Shown one piece after another: positions 21,895 through 33,175 of a stretch of DNA of 64,000 bases. Where the stretch lies: assembly GCA_907163375.1 (NCBI GenBank), contig CAJQUW010001973.1:1-64000 (forward strand), given 5' to 3'. Position 1 is the stretch's first letter; the number at the start of each line of letters is the position of its first letter. The notes beneath the pieces were generated by a model. The model was not told where the DNA came from, did not search any database, and saw only the letters and a program-made list of their open reading frames with translations. The stretch is from Prostheceraeus crozeri (taxonomy: Eukaryota; Platyhelminthes; Polycladida; Euryleptidae). Both the position numbers and the translations under genes were made by a program.

Positions 21895-22569
21895 GTAAGT
21901 GAAAGTGTACTACTAACACAGTTTTATCACTTTGATCTTAAATTGCCATGTTTATATTCACTGCCGTGGCAACTTACTTGGAATCGTATCATTTTGCAAA
22001 ATTTTACGCTTAACCTAGCATTATATCGGTAATTTATGTAATATTCTTATCGGTTAACTGGAATCTTCATGACTTCAATCGTGTTGGGTGTGAATCAATG
22101 TAAAGTATTGGAGAAACTGTACACGTGATGCGATCACAGAATTTTCCCAGCCACTCAAGCTTGCGGCATACAAGTACAGTTGCCCACACATTGAACTGCT
22201 ACTTGCGGTATCTGAAAACCTAGGTACCGTAATCAAGTATTTTCACAATTCCAATGAAAAGTGACGCAGTGGATGCAATATTTTCGATTCATTACACAGA
22301 ACGTTGCAATTCAAAATAATGCAACGCAATGAAATGTTATAGTTAGTGGGTGCGTGAAACCAAAGAATATAAAGACGTTAAGAAAGATCTTCGGTAAATT
22401 TCAGTAACTTTCCACCAAAATAGAAGTTGCACTGTTGCCAAAGGATTGCAATCTCGGATACTTTTCCTAATAATTGTTGGATGCAATCCCGGTATTCCGA
22501 AACAAATTGCTCCACAGCATATTTAGAGGAAGAAAATTGCATTCTGATGGTCCTTTCATGTAGAATTTG
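21895..22569. other. intron 3 start, nothing recognised
   Basis: Follows the GTAAGT donor at 21895. I searched by eye for the next P-element-like exon (an FA-x-LxxYSPxAY type motif) and did not find one. Confidence 0.4.
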
Positions 22570-22895
22570 TTATACTGAGGGGTCTCACTCGGTAAAAAAA
22601 GCAAAAAATTGAAATGTTGGCTAAAAACAACATAAGAAGTCAAAAATTCTAGAATTTCTACCAGCATTAGTAGTCAAGGGGTAATTTTGTTGATGGTTCA
22701 TCAGAATTGAGCCTGTCTGTAAAATCAAAAATGCAAATATTTCTAAACACATGCTTTCATCTACTTCAAAACACATACATGTAATTGAGCCATCATTTGC
22801 TTCGTTCGGAAGCTGTCGTCATCAAACAACAATTAGGATCCAAATCAAGGTCGCAATTGTGAACTGTCCTTATTTTAGAATCCATCGGCTCATGC
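22570..22895 (+). repeat. dispersed repeat, copy of 11835-12130
   Basis: Same order of motifs (GGTCTCACTC, CCAGCATTAGTAGT, GTTCGGAAGCTGTC) as the copy at 11835. It has an extra short internal duplication around ACACATG. Confidence 0.65.
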
Positions 22896-23039
22896 TCAAT
22901 TCATTGTAATTAGTCAGGGCTGCCACTCTTCCGGTTTTAACCGGATTTCCGTTTTTTTAATAAAGTAAGTAGTGAGAAAATGCTTTGCCAAGTAACAAAT
23001 AATTTGGATTTTGGACTATTATAATAGTCCAAACTATTG

Positions 23040-23480
23040 TAATGGAAGGGGCCCCTTTTATTCGTGATGGTGACCTTTTGAGACTGCGAAGGGGCCCCTT
23101 TTAGATCGCGAAGGGCTTTTTGAGATTGTGAAGGGCCCTTTTGAGACTGCGAATAAGCCCCTTTAATATCGTGGGACGTGGGGGCCCTTATGAGATTGCG
23201 AAAGGAGCCCCTTTAAGATCGTGAAGGGGTCATATTTAGATTTTGAAAGGGACCCATAAGATTCTGTGAAGCATCCCTTTGAGATTGTGAACGGCAACTG
23301 TTTTAGTTTTTGAAGAGCACTTTTTAGACATGAATAGACCGGTTGAGATTGTAAAGGGCCTATAGGATTGAGACCGGGACCCTTAAAGATTAGAGCGTGT
23401 GGGTCCTTTTTAGATTATGTAGGGCTCATTTAAAATTGTGAGCGGTGCTATGGAGATTGTTGGGGGACCTTTACCCTGCA
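23040..23480. repeat. degenerate GC-rich tandem array (GGGGCCCCTTT ... GAGATTGTGAA)
   Basis: About 14-15 units of roughly 27-33 bp, each with a run like GAAGGGGCCCCTTTT followed by GAGATTGTG or AGATCGTG. The left units are close to a consensus; the right ones drift strongly, with indels and loss of the GGGGCCCC palindrome. The surroundings are AT-rich. No coding meaning is apparent. Confidence 0.75.
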
Positions 23481-23599
23481 ATTTTTTAAGGGTGATCAAA
23501 TTCAAAGCAGATGCTTTCTAATCCGCATGACTCTTGAGCAGAAGATTCTTCTACAAGGAAGTCAGTGATCCTTTCGTCAATCCTAAGAAACTGGACGAA

Positions 23600-25650
23600 A
23601 CGCAAGGTTTTGAAATAAGAAATTTTGGTGGGAATGCTTAATTATGGAGTCTACTATGAATTGATTTCTGATTGCTTTGATGCTCTCCAAAACGTGTCTT
23701 TCAAAAAGCGTCTGCTGAAAAATATGAAAGAACCATCTGCCAAAAAGTTTCGGGAACACAAGGGAGTGACGAAAGAATATTTTGTACGATCACTTGTTGC
23801 AAAAGCGGCTAAATTTCCTCGAAGACACCAGCGAAAATTGAAATCTCGCAAACAACTGCAGAAGTGATAAGGCTTTTTTTCGTGTTGACTTTGCGTTTAC
23901 ATATGCCATGGCGGATCAACCTTTATCAAATAGCTGTCATTATCTTGTTTTGAAAGCCAAAAGTTGTTCTTAATGCAATTGTTTTTATTATGTTTGAAGC
24001 ACAAGAGATGAGAGCAAGCTTTGATTTGAATCATTGCCGGAGCTACAAGTACTGATGAAGTTTCTTCATGCAACTTCAACTGCAAGCGTTTGGAAATCCG
24101 GCAGCTCAGCTTTGTGTATGAACTGCAAACACCAATTATCTATTTGCATTGGTGTCTGCGAATTTGAAATTTTGGAAACGAGCTCTAGAGAATGAGATTA
24201 GAACTGCATGTATTTCATTAATTGTAGATGCTTGCATTTCGGATGATGATTTGTCTGCATGTGAGTTACTGGTTCTTTACAGGTATTCTGCACTGATGAC
24301 GGCTAAAAATCCAGAAACGTCAGTATTTCCTTTAATGGATTGTATCAAATGTTTCTCATCTCATTTCAGAGTAAATAGTATATTAGGTTGCATGGCTTCT
24401 GTAATGTGTAATATTTGGTTATAATATAGAACTCCGTTTTCTCATATTGAGAAAATGCGATAGTTTTTATTCGTCAATTTATTCTGTGTGACATTGATCA
24501 AATTTTTTTGTTTTTGTAGCGTGGCGGATTCTAGCAGTGATCATTTCAAAGTTGTTGATGCAATAGTAATTAGCGACTCAATGATTAATTTCTGCAAGTT
24601 AATTATGATTCAAAGGAAAACAGTTGCTAGCACGAATACCACTATAACATTTATTTTCTACTTGCTCACCATTTGCCCGAACGCAATCTAATTCTTCAGT
24701 CAACAGCGCAAGAGCATGTCTCTACGCAATCGCTCGTCGATCTGCAGAAAACGGTGCAAAGCTTTGTTTTCCAGTTCATCCAAATGCATAGGATGACTTT
24801 AATCCACCATTTCATAAACGTTCCCAAAAGAAAAAAGTCACAAGGCATTGAATCTGGTGGTATCGGAAGCCATTCCAAAGGCTCCTATGACGGTCAATCC
24901 AAGATTTAGGAAAATTGTTTAAGTAATTTACGATGGGTCTGTAGTAGTGCGCTGGCACTCCATCCTTCATGAAGATGCTCCTATCCTTCATGACATTCGG
25001 TACATTTTATACAGCATAGAAAGGAAGATTTTACCACACATTCTCTATTTCTCGAAAGAATAACGGCTCTCCCAAAGAAATTGGCTTATGGAAATGCCTG
25101 CTCAAGTATTTAGACGGCGCTGACCATGGATTTTGCATGAAAATATTTGCTGTGACCAGACCCCTCTGCTGAAGCAGTCTTCCAAACGTCGAACAGCTGG
25201 ACAACAATTTCCTAGTGGTTTCATGAAAATTCTTCATAATAAGGACGGGATCTTGCACCGTGTGACGTCATGGCACGATTAATAGAAAATGACAGAGCTG
25301 CACAAGAATAGTGCATTATAATTTGAATGTAAAATTTTTGAACGAAAACGGTTCTCCTGAAAATAGTAGCTGCTCGAGTCATGTATTCTAGTGCATCTTG
25401 TTGAATGAAGCTGATGATTGAATAAGCATCAGTAATAATTTTGTACATTTACTTACTAACTGTGAGGATTCAGAAGCATCCTAAGAACAGATAAGAACAG
25501 ACCCAACTTCTGCTTGAACGCTTTCAAAACTCACCGAGTTGTCTGATATCGAATGATCACAAGTTTCTTACTTTAAAGGAGCACACGACTGCATAATTTA
25601 GGGGGGCCCATTCCGATTTGACTTTCCGGTTTTTATTTTTGATAAGAGTA
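23600..25650. repeat. composite repeat, copy B (matches 8325-10820)
   Basis: Colinear with copy A but lacking the MITE at 9080-9297 and the insert near 10395-10590. The short coding trace at its left end (23625-23867) is open here: it reads VSFKKRLLKNMKEPSAKK ... KSRKQLQK and stops. I do not recognise this 80-residue basic sequence; it may be the C-terminus of an element-encoded protein. Confidence 0.75.
24696..25258 (-). pseudogene. Tc1/mariner-group transposase remnant in copy B
   Basis: Minus-strand pieces include EWLPIPPDSMPCDFFLLG (24830-24880 region), a variant of the WPxxSPDLTPCDFFLWG block that carries the third catalytic aspartate, and upstream basic segments (25031-25258). It parallels 9722-10281. 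Several frames are needed, so it is non-functional. Confidence 0.6.
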
Positions 25651-25659
25651 GCAGTCCTG

Positions 25660-25930
25660 ATTAGTGCATCTTAAATCAAAGTTGACACCCTAGAAATCAT
25701 CTATTGATCAAGCGGGTTTAGGTCAATTGCTGGAGCGATTGGTCTAGACAGGACTCGTAGGTTCCAGCGCTATCAGCCGTACATCTTTTGCGCGGCAATT
25801 TGATCTATCGTTTATCTCATTTCATTCTTATTGTTAATTGCATTTACGATATGGTTTCAGCATGATAGACATCAATCCCCTCTACTGGTCTTAATATCGT
25901 GTCTACCATCTCTTTTTTATAGTTGTTTCT
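25660..25930 (+). repeat. tRNA-related SINE (family with CCGCACATC)
   Basis: GCATCTTAAATC, GGAGCGATTGGTCTAGA, CAGCCGTACATC and TTTATCTCATTTCATTC occur in the same order as at 12180-12420. It follows copy B directly. Confidence 0.65.
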
Positions 25931-26330
25931 GTCATTACGGATCAGTTTTATGAAAAATAAAAGATTGTCGGTGTAAAACCCAATGTTTCCGCAGAATGTT
26001 ATGCAACTACATTATCCAAATATCAACCGCCTTTGTTCTCAAGGATATTAAAAATGCTACGAATAATGTTGGTCATGAAAGTCGCTAATTTAACCATGGT
26101 CAAGTTCGAGCAACTGAAACTTAGGTGTATAATTCATTGAAGACTTTAAAGCTTTTGATACTCCCTCTGATTGAATTCAATATTCTATCGATCGCTGAAA
26201 AGCAGTTATTTTTCAAGATTTAGTTTACTCTGCCGCATTTCTGCGAATAGTAGCCACGAATCTCACCATTTGACAATATCTTGTTTGCGTTTTTACCCAT
26301 GCGGGCTGCTTCCGCCCCGAAAGCTACAAT

Positions 26331-27769
26331 CAGGGCATTCGAACGAACGAACGGTATGTTTGAGAAGCCGATGAACGGTGATCTGAACGAAGGACTTATT
26401 TGCTTGATTGAACGGTAATTGAACCCCGGAAAACCCAATACAATAAATAATGATAGAAAATCCATGATACTCTCAAAAATTGCATATTTACACACTCTGA
26501 CTTTAATAAAGTAGTATTTTGAAATTTGAAAATATTTGTGTGACCGATTACACCAGTGACCCATAAGGCTTTCGTGGTATTGAAACCTCGGAAATTTCGA
26601 TCAAAGAAAAATCTATTGATGCTCTTCGAAGTTGCTTGTTTAAGCATTAAGACTTCAGTTCAGTGACATTTCGTGAATTAAATGACAAGATACTTGCTAT
26701 TGCATTATGCTTCCACCTCTTGTTGTTGATTTAGTGTTCCGAAAATACATGTACTACTCATAAACTATTAAAAAATCTGGGCATATCACATTAATTTGGT
26801 TCAGCAGTGGTGAAAACTAAAGAAGTCTGTCATGATAAGCACTAAATTATCATTTAATTCATCACTTGGTCACAAAGCATTGAACAGTTTGAAATCAAAA
26901 CTGTGATGAAGTAGGCCTACTTGTACTGTGAATGTCAATCTGACCTTTAATTGTTAAAAATGTCATGTATTATGTTTCTTTAGCATCATACGTTGAGGTG
27001 GGGCTCCCTGCAGGCATCTCGACTTTTGCGGAAAGCGGGCATGTACAATTATGGCTGAATCTGCGAATTCATATCCGATCAGTGGATATGCAGGTAGGGA
27101 TTCATGGCGGCATACATGACGTGGGCATAATGTACATGTATGTAGGCTAAGCATGTTATGCCATTGAATGTAGTCACTATCGAATTCAGTCACATCGTTT
27201 TCTTTAGTCAATATTTCTGAAGGCTAGACTAGGCCTATGCTAGCTGGCAAGTTCCAAGCTTTGCGTAAGCGAAGTGTCAAGTGGATGAACATCGACCCAT
27301 CATCACCTATAGCAAGTTCTTGCAGCGTGATGCTGCTAAAACGTGTTATAGGCCAATCATCACGACAGACGGATTTTGACTTCCTCTATGGATTTTGATA
27401 TTCTCTAGTTTGATTGGGTTTGATACAAAAGGCATGTGTGACGTATAACGTTTGACGTCATTGCGAAACAATACCAACAACGAATTTTCCGATGGTGCAG
27501 CTTGCATTATTTCGCGATGTCAAAACATCCTACATTGCCAGCTTCCACGTTTCTCTGAAAATGCCACTGTTAGCTGGAAGCGACAGCACCACATAGGGTC
27601 CATCAAAATTGGAGATTGTTTTGACTTAAAAAGAACGATTGAACGGGTGTTTTATGCCATGAAAGGGTGTGATAGCTCATTTGAGCGGTGAACGAACGAA
27701 CGGGTCTAAAAAACTACTGAACGGAAGATCGAACGATCGGGGGGAAATAGGACCGTTCAAATGCCTCTG
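26331..27769. mobile_element. non-autonomous hAT element with 8-bp target duplication
   Basis: Flanked by GCTACAAT (26323-26330) and GTTACAAT (27770-27777), 7 of 8 equal. The ends are inverted repeats CAGGGCATTCGAACG and, inverted, CAGAGGCATTTGAACG. Near both ends are clusters of GAACGAACGG or its complement (26339-26400 and 27640-27760), the kind of subterminal repeats that hAT transposases bind. The 1.4 kb interior has no recognisable transposase. Confidence 0.8.
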
Positions 27770-27939
27770 GTTACAATTTACAAATACGCTCCTGCTATAT
27801 TGAAAGTAGTTCTATCGAGTTCCACATCTTTCAATGAGTGCATGCATAGATATAGCTATAGTTGAATATGAATGCCGCAATAGAACATAAGACTGTGATG
27901 CGGATATCTCTGTGGAGTTAAAAACTGTGGAATATAGAC

Positions 27940-28135
27940 ATACACGGCCGGAGAAACTTAGCCTATGCCATCCGACTTTATTTTATCTCGAGCCGAACCG
28001 CAGATGAGATCACGAATGCCTAGCCAGCCGCTGCTAAGTCGACCCAGCTAAGTAGCATGTTTTTTTCACACATTCGAGGAAGATCAACCGAAATCTTAAA
28101 GTCAGCCTAATTGCACATCAGATAGTATTTCATGG
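27940..28135 (+). repeat. dispersed repeat, copy of 14510-14710
   Basis: Shares AACTTAGCCTA, TCTCGAGCCGA, GCTAAGTCGAC and AAGTAGCATGT in order with 14523-14630, then AAATCAACCGAAATCT-like sequence. Family unknown. Confidence 0.6.
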
Positions 28136-28139
28136 GAGG

Positions 28140-28944
28140 GGGGAGGTGATGAGATGAATAGCGTGATTAGAATCACGTCTCAACAATAGCCCCTATAAAA
28201 ATGAAGAATTTGGTGTGAAAGTATACATCCTGCAGAGTGCACACAATTGGATACCGTAAGATAGCTCTGATGAAAGTTGGATTGCGCAGATTTGGTGGTT
28301 ATTATCACTAATGGCGACATCTATTCAGTTGTGATACCTCATGGAAATATAAAAGGAGAATAGCCTAACTGTCCAAAATATTCGCTGTACAGCGGCTTGA
28401 TGCAGCGCGCAGTGTTGGCCAACATGCGACCTTATAGAAAGTAAAAACACAGGTTACAACACCACGCGTATTGCAGTAAGTAATGTACAGACCTAATATT
28501 AACAGTTTCTGACTCCAACTAATGATGCATTGCTGGACAGAATCGGAGTAGGAAGATATAAAAATAATTCTACAATTTCTGCAATTTTCTGAAACTTTCT
28601 TAGTCTCTGTAGACTATGATAAGAAAATGTGTAGGGCGCAAACAAGTAATAAAACATGCAAGTCAACTCGACTCAGCTGTAATGCATAATATTCTAGTAA
28701 TTCAAAGAAAAGAGAGCATTCGAATGATATGTCGAACGTTGATATGTCACTTGAATCAAACTGTTGAAACATTTGCAATCCACTTACGGAAAACTCTTCT
28801 GAAACTGGGATCATGCCCTTTGCACAAAATGCATAACTGATCCTAGGTGCTAATGTGATTGAAGAATTTGACGTGGAGCAATTTATAAGTGATCTACACT
28901 CATTTTTTTTGAAGTACTCCAGCACGCGCCATGAAGATTGTAGC
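28140..28944. other. nothing recognised
   Basis: No coding similarity, no inverted ends and no tandem repeats seen. Confidence 0.4.
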
Positions 28945-30480
28945 TCTCTTGGTAAGGTATAACCGCTTGGTCCATGTTAAGATTTGTTTCATCGTGTTGG
29001 CTGAGCCTTAAACCATCGCTACTTAGAATTTTTGATCAACGAAGATCCTACATCAGTATTTTCTCGACTATTTGCCCGTTCAGAAAAAATCAAAACGTAC
29101 TATTCAATCAACGGAACGTTTCAAACGTATAGTAAGTGCTCTCCGAAAACCTTCATCACAGGCCTTCGTTCCCTTCTTAGCTTTCATTAGTCAGCACTTA
29201 GTAGCATTCCTTCTGAAGTTTCAAAGGAGGGAGCCTATGATTCATGTCCGCCATGCCGCATTGATTTTCCTGTTAGTGGATTTTATGCTGAAATTCATAA
29301 GAAAAATGCTAGTAAGATCAGACAAAACGGAAAGACTATGAAGACTATTGTCAGTTTGGCAAAAATTGATCCTACGAAGGCTGGAAGCAGAAAAGCGACC
29401 CGAAGATCGACATCGGAACAAGAGCGATGACGTATCTTTTGCATGATGATGTTAGTGGAGGTGACATGGAGAAATTCAAGCAGACGTGCATGAACGTCTT
29501 CGTTGCTGTTGTCAGCAATCTGCAAAAGTCTTCTCCTTTTGATTCCACAGTATTAAAGGATGCTACCATGCTTCATTCAGATAAACGCAACGATCCAAAT
29601 TCGTTATCACCAATCTCTCGCCTTTGTCTGTCAATTCTGGAACCTCGAAAGTATGTGTTCTGCATTCCCACGTTGAACCATCTGCAGCGGGAGCAAAGAA
29701 GATATCTGTGATGACGTTGGCAGGAATGGATACTGTATCAGCTTGATACCAATCTTCCGTCTTTTCATTGCTCTACTTCTTCAGAGAAAGAATGTCAAGG
29801 AAGGCAGCTGGATTCGTATTGAAGACGTGATCATGACGAATATTATATGGTGTTCCTCCCTGCTGATGAAGAATCATCAGGACAAAGAAGAATTGATGAA
29901 TATTGGGTAAAACGTATCGAGAATAACACAGTAGATGAGTTTGGGAAACCCAAATATAGATGTCTATCCAGTCTTGCGAAATGTGCGCTGACTATAAGTC
30001 ACGGCAATTCGGCCCCAGAATCAGGTTTATCACTGAACAAAGGTACCTTAGATATTTACGGATGTTCATTGGACGAAGAAACGATTGCGTCGCTGCGTAC
30101 AGTTTAGGGTATTTGTATTCGGGTAGGCGGATACTTGAACATCGAAATTACGAATGCATTGATAAAGTCCATCTTCTTATTAGTCCAGACAATCTTATCA
30201 TAGGCATAACGCAGCACTTGAGGAAAAGAGGAAACGTGGAAATGAAGCTTCAGTTCAAGAGGAAATAGCAAGAAAGAAAGTAGCCATTGTGGTAGAAGAG
30301 CAAATTCGAGATGCGAATACCGAGCTTCAGGAAATTCTCAAATCTAATGTTCTATCCCGAGTAAAGTTACTGAAAGTAAATATTCGACGCAGTCCGGCCA
30401 TTCAACAGAAACAGACAATCACAAAAGAGTTCCATGATTTAAAGATGATATGATTAGCCATGATATTCTGATGAATTTTA
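28945..30480 (+). pseudogene. hAT transposase remnant, heavily decayed
   Basis: Plus-strand fragments in order: a YLEF--NEDPTS-FSRL-ARSEKIKTYY trace (about 29010-29100), LVAFLLKFQRREPMIHV (about 29205-29250), which parallels ILERFLIKFQTDAPMVPF of the hAT at 16336, then EKFKQTCMNVFVAVVSNLQ (about 29470-29530), SPISRLCLSILEP (about 29620-29655), and the dimerisation block SLAKCALTISHGNSAPESG then LSLNKGTLD (about 29960-30045). The fragments lie in several frames with stops between them. It is related to, but not the same family as, the 16022-18071 element. No TIRs were identified. Confidence 0.7.
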
Positions 30481-31886
30481 CAGCAGAATATCTGAAAGTT
30501 CCCCTTATATGTTAAGCAAATTGATCGAATCATACGCGTCATTCGATCGGGTGAAAAATATTTTTACTGATAAAATTTCAAACCACGATTTGGTGGGCCT
30601 TCATAGCAATATGCTTGCCATGTCTACCAGGCAATGTAGAAAAAATAGGCCTTAAAAAATCTTTGGATTCCTTTGTAACCAGGGAATGAAAATGACTTCA
30701 CTAGGACTTCACTTTTTTGCGATGTCTTCAGTAATTGCACACATATCAAAAATATGTTTTATTTCAGGTGGTTGGAAGAACAATCCCACTGGTGTTGATT
30801 AAACGTGCACCTACCGACGACTGATTGGATGCGCTGGAGTAGTTGCTTCTCCATTTTCAAATGTAGTACTCTGGGATAGTACTGACTTGATGACTGACGA
30901 GGAGACCTCAACAACAATCCACGAAAATTCGATTCTTGAGGCAGCTTGTTTCACGCCATTCAAAAGTGCATTAACTTGCAACTACATAAGGTCGGTTAAG
31001 GGATCAAAAAACCGAGCGCTTTGAAATTTGCATAGACCTTTGAAATTTGTCTATGCTGTATATGGATAACTTCTATGGGTGTCTGCAAAATCAGACCGTA
31101 GTTTCATGTGAAATATACATAGATATAGGAATAATATTCCTATTAGAAACTAGGTTTTTACGAAGGTCTTAAATAAGCTATTGTGATATCGCCGAGAATA
31201 GTGTGATAAAATAATCGATGAATTTCAGTCCCTAGCACAGAATAGAACACATTGAAGTGATTAACGCACCAAATATGTTATTTAAAACGATAAATGGGAG
31301 TGATAGTGCTCAGGACACTCCTTTTCTGCTGCTTAAACTTCAAAATACAAAAAAATTGCAGGTAGCTGTTGTTCCATTGATTTCTATGCTGCAATTCAGT
31401 TACGCATTAGATGTGAAGTATGCTACTGATAAGAGATATCATACAAGAAGCATGTTTGATAGTGCTCTTAAATAGTTACGCTAATGTAGATCCTTTCAAA
31501 CCAGTAAAATGCTGTATTTCTATTTTCGAATTATAGCACCATTATTAATAGAATTAATCTATCTACGAACTCGATATGCTGATATCTTGCCGAACAGTTT
31601 CTCTAAATAGAGATTGGTGTTTTCTATTTGTTTAGCTTGTACTAAGTAAATGCTGCGCATGAAGACGCGCACGTTCCATTTAGTTACAGTTAGTTGAGAT
31701 TTGACGATAATGATACCGGTCTTAACTTGTTATACCGGTCTTGTTCCGTTTATACGTTCACTTCTTAGCCTTTCGGAAACTATTGCACAATGGCTCATGC
31801 TCAGCGACCTAAAACACATCGCGAAATCCAGTTCAAGGTATATGTAGTATATGTATAAGGTATATATCCTTGTATTATTACATATA
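30481..31886. other. nothing recognised
   Basis: Contains only short open frames without similarity. The stretch 31700-31886 has short repeats of ACCGGTCTT and TATATGTA but no defined element. Confidence 0.4.
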
Positions 31887-33173
31887 CAGGGTGAGGCAAA
31901 AATAGCGCCCAATTGAAAAAAAGGGCATTTGAATTATATTTTATTTGAAATTTTCGAAATGCCCTCCCTCATAGTCAATGCATTGTTGCGGGCGATGAGG
32001 CACAGAGCGGCACACGCGTTTGCAAAGTCCAGTGTCCAATTCTTCAATTTTCTATGAGATAGTAGTAGTCAGTTCAGTGATGGTGCGTGGCTTTTCTCGA
32101 TAAACGAGGTCTTTTAGAAGCCCCCAAAGAAAAAAGTCTGGTGGGGTTAAATCAGGGGAGCGTGCCGGCCACTCAATCGGACCGCGGCGTCCAATCCATC
32201 TTCCTAGTAATTTCGCATCCAGCCAGTCACGAACATCTCGAGCGTAATGGGGTGGAGCGCCATCTTGCTGGAAGTAGCAGTTCTGATCTTGAACCTTCGC
32301 CCAAAAAAACGAATCTAACATTTCCAAGTAATTCCGACCAGTTACAGTTCCTTCAAAGAAGAAAGGTGCAATTATCCCAGAAGACGATATTGCTGCCCAC
32401 ACTGTCACACCAGGTAAATTGACCACTCCTGGGTTCTCCGCAGCCCAGTAGACGCAATTGTGTCTGTTGATGGTTCCATTGAGGAGAAATTTTGCTTCAT
32501 CTGACCACCAGATATTGTCCAGCATTAAATCTTCTTCACCAAGTTTTGCCAGAAAATCTTCGCAAAATTGCAGGCGGCGATCATCATCTCCATGATGAAG
32601 GGCTTGCAGTAGACGCGGAATGTAAGGTTTCCATTTCTTTTCATGGAGGATACGAAGAATGCTTCGCTGGCTGACATGCATCTCTGCAGATAAACGGCGA
32701 GATGACTTTTGCGGACTTCGCTGCAATTTCAGGATGCCTTTTTCAAGTTCGGACGCCCTGACATGCTTCCGTTGGCTACGGATCCCGTTGCTTCGAATTT
32801 TTCGACAATTCGTTTGATATTTCTTCCTTGTGGTGGGTTAATATCGAATTCCTGAGCCGCAAACATCGTGCTGCCATTGACTGATTTCCATCACATTGGT
32901 AGTAATGTTTGATGGCCTCAAGGATAAATAATTCATCACTAAGGGACTTGTCAATCGTCAGTTCAGAGCAGTAGTTCAAATAAGCAGAGAATAAGTTGCA
33001 ATCAAGTTAATACTCGAAGTATCTGCGTTTTATTAGCGCCGAAGCATAGTCATAGGATAGTCAGAAATCAGATCAAAGTAGTTCACGTGATGATGCATAG
33101 ATATCTTATAGTGTCTGTGTAAGAGAGAAGGCGATCGATACAGAGAATTGGGCGCTATTTTTGCCTCACTCTG
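31887..33173 (-). mobile_element. Tc1/mariner-group element of DD41D type, TA target duplication
   Basis: 1287 bp with TA on each side (31885-31886, 33174-33175) and inverted ends of about 28 bp reading CAGRGTGAGGCAAAAATA then GCGCCCAATT. It contains one transposase gene on the minus strand with a break in its N-terminal half. The surroundings are rich in TATATGTA repeats. Confidence 0.88.
32052..32979 (-). pseudogene. DD41D transposase, frameshifted in the N-terminal part
   Basis: The N-terminal piece (32979-32776) has LSDELFILEAIKHYYQCDGNQSM-type helix-turn-helix sequence. The main frame (32726-32052, 224 residues) has a second helix-turn-helix (MHVSQRSILRILHEKKWKPY), then D in WWSDEAKF, D in QQDGAPPHY and D in LTPPDFFLWG. 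I count 41 residues between the last two aspartates, hence DD41D. At least one frameshift separates the two pieces near 32730-32780. The C-terminus stops at TELTTTIS, shorter than usual, so a second break is likely. It is the better-preserved relative of the remnants at 9722-10281 and 24696-25258. Confidence 0.85.
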
Positions 33174-33175
33174 TA

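Noticed and set aside
22918-23476. A hAT element from CAGGGCTGCCACTC (22918) to TTTACCCTG (23476) enclosing the GC-rich array
   Set aside because: The two tips do not match beyond CAGGG and the flanking bases show no target duplication.
23040-23480. CRISPR-like array
   Set aside because: The period is irregular, there are no unique spacers between constant repeats, and the context is a eukaryotic genome.
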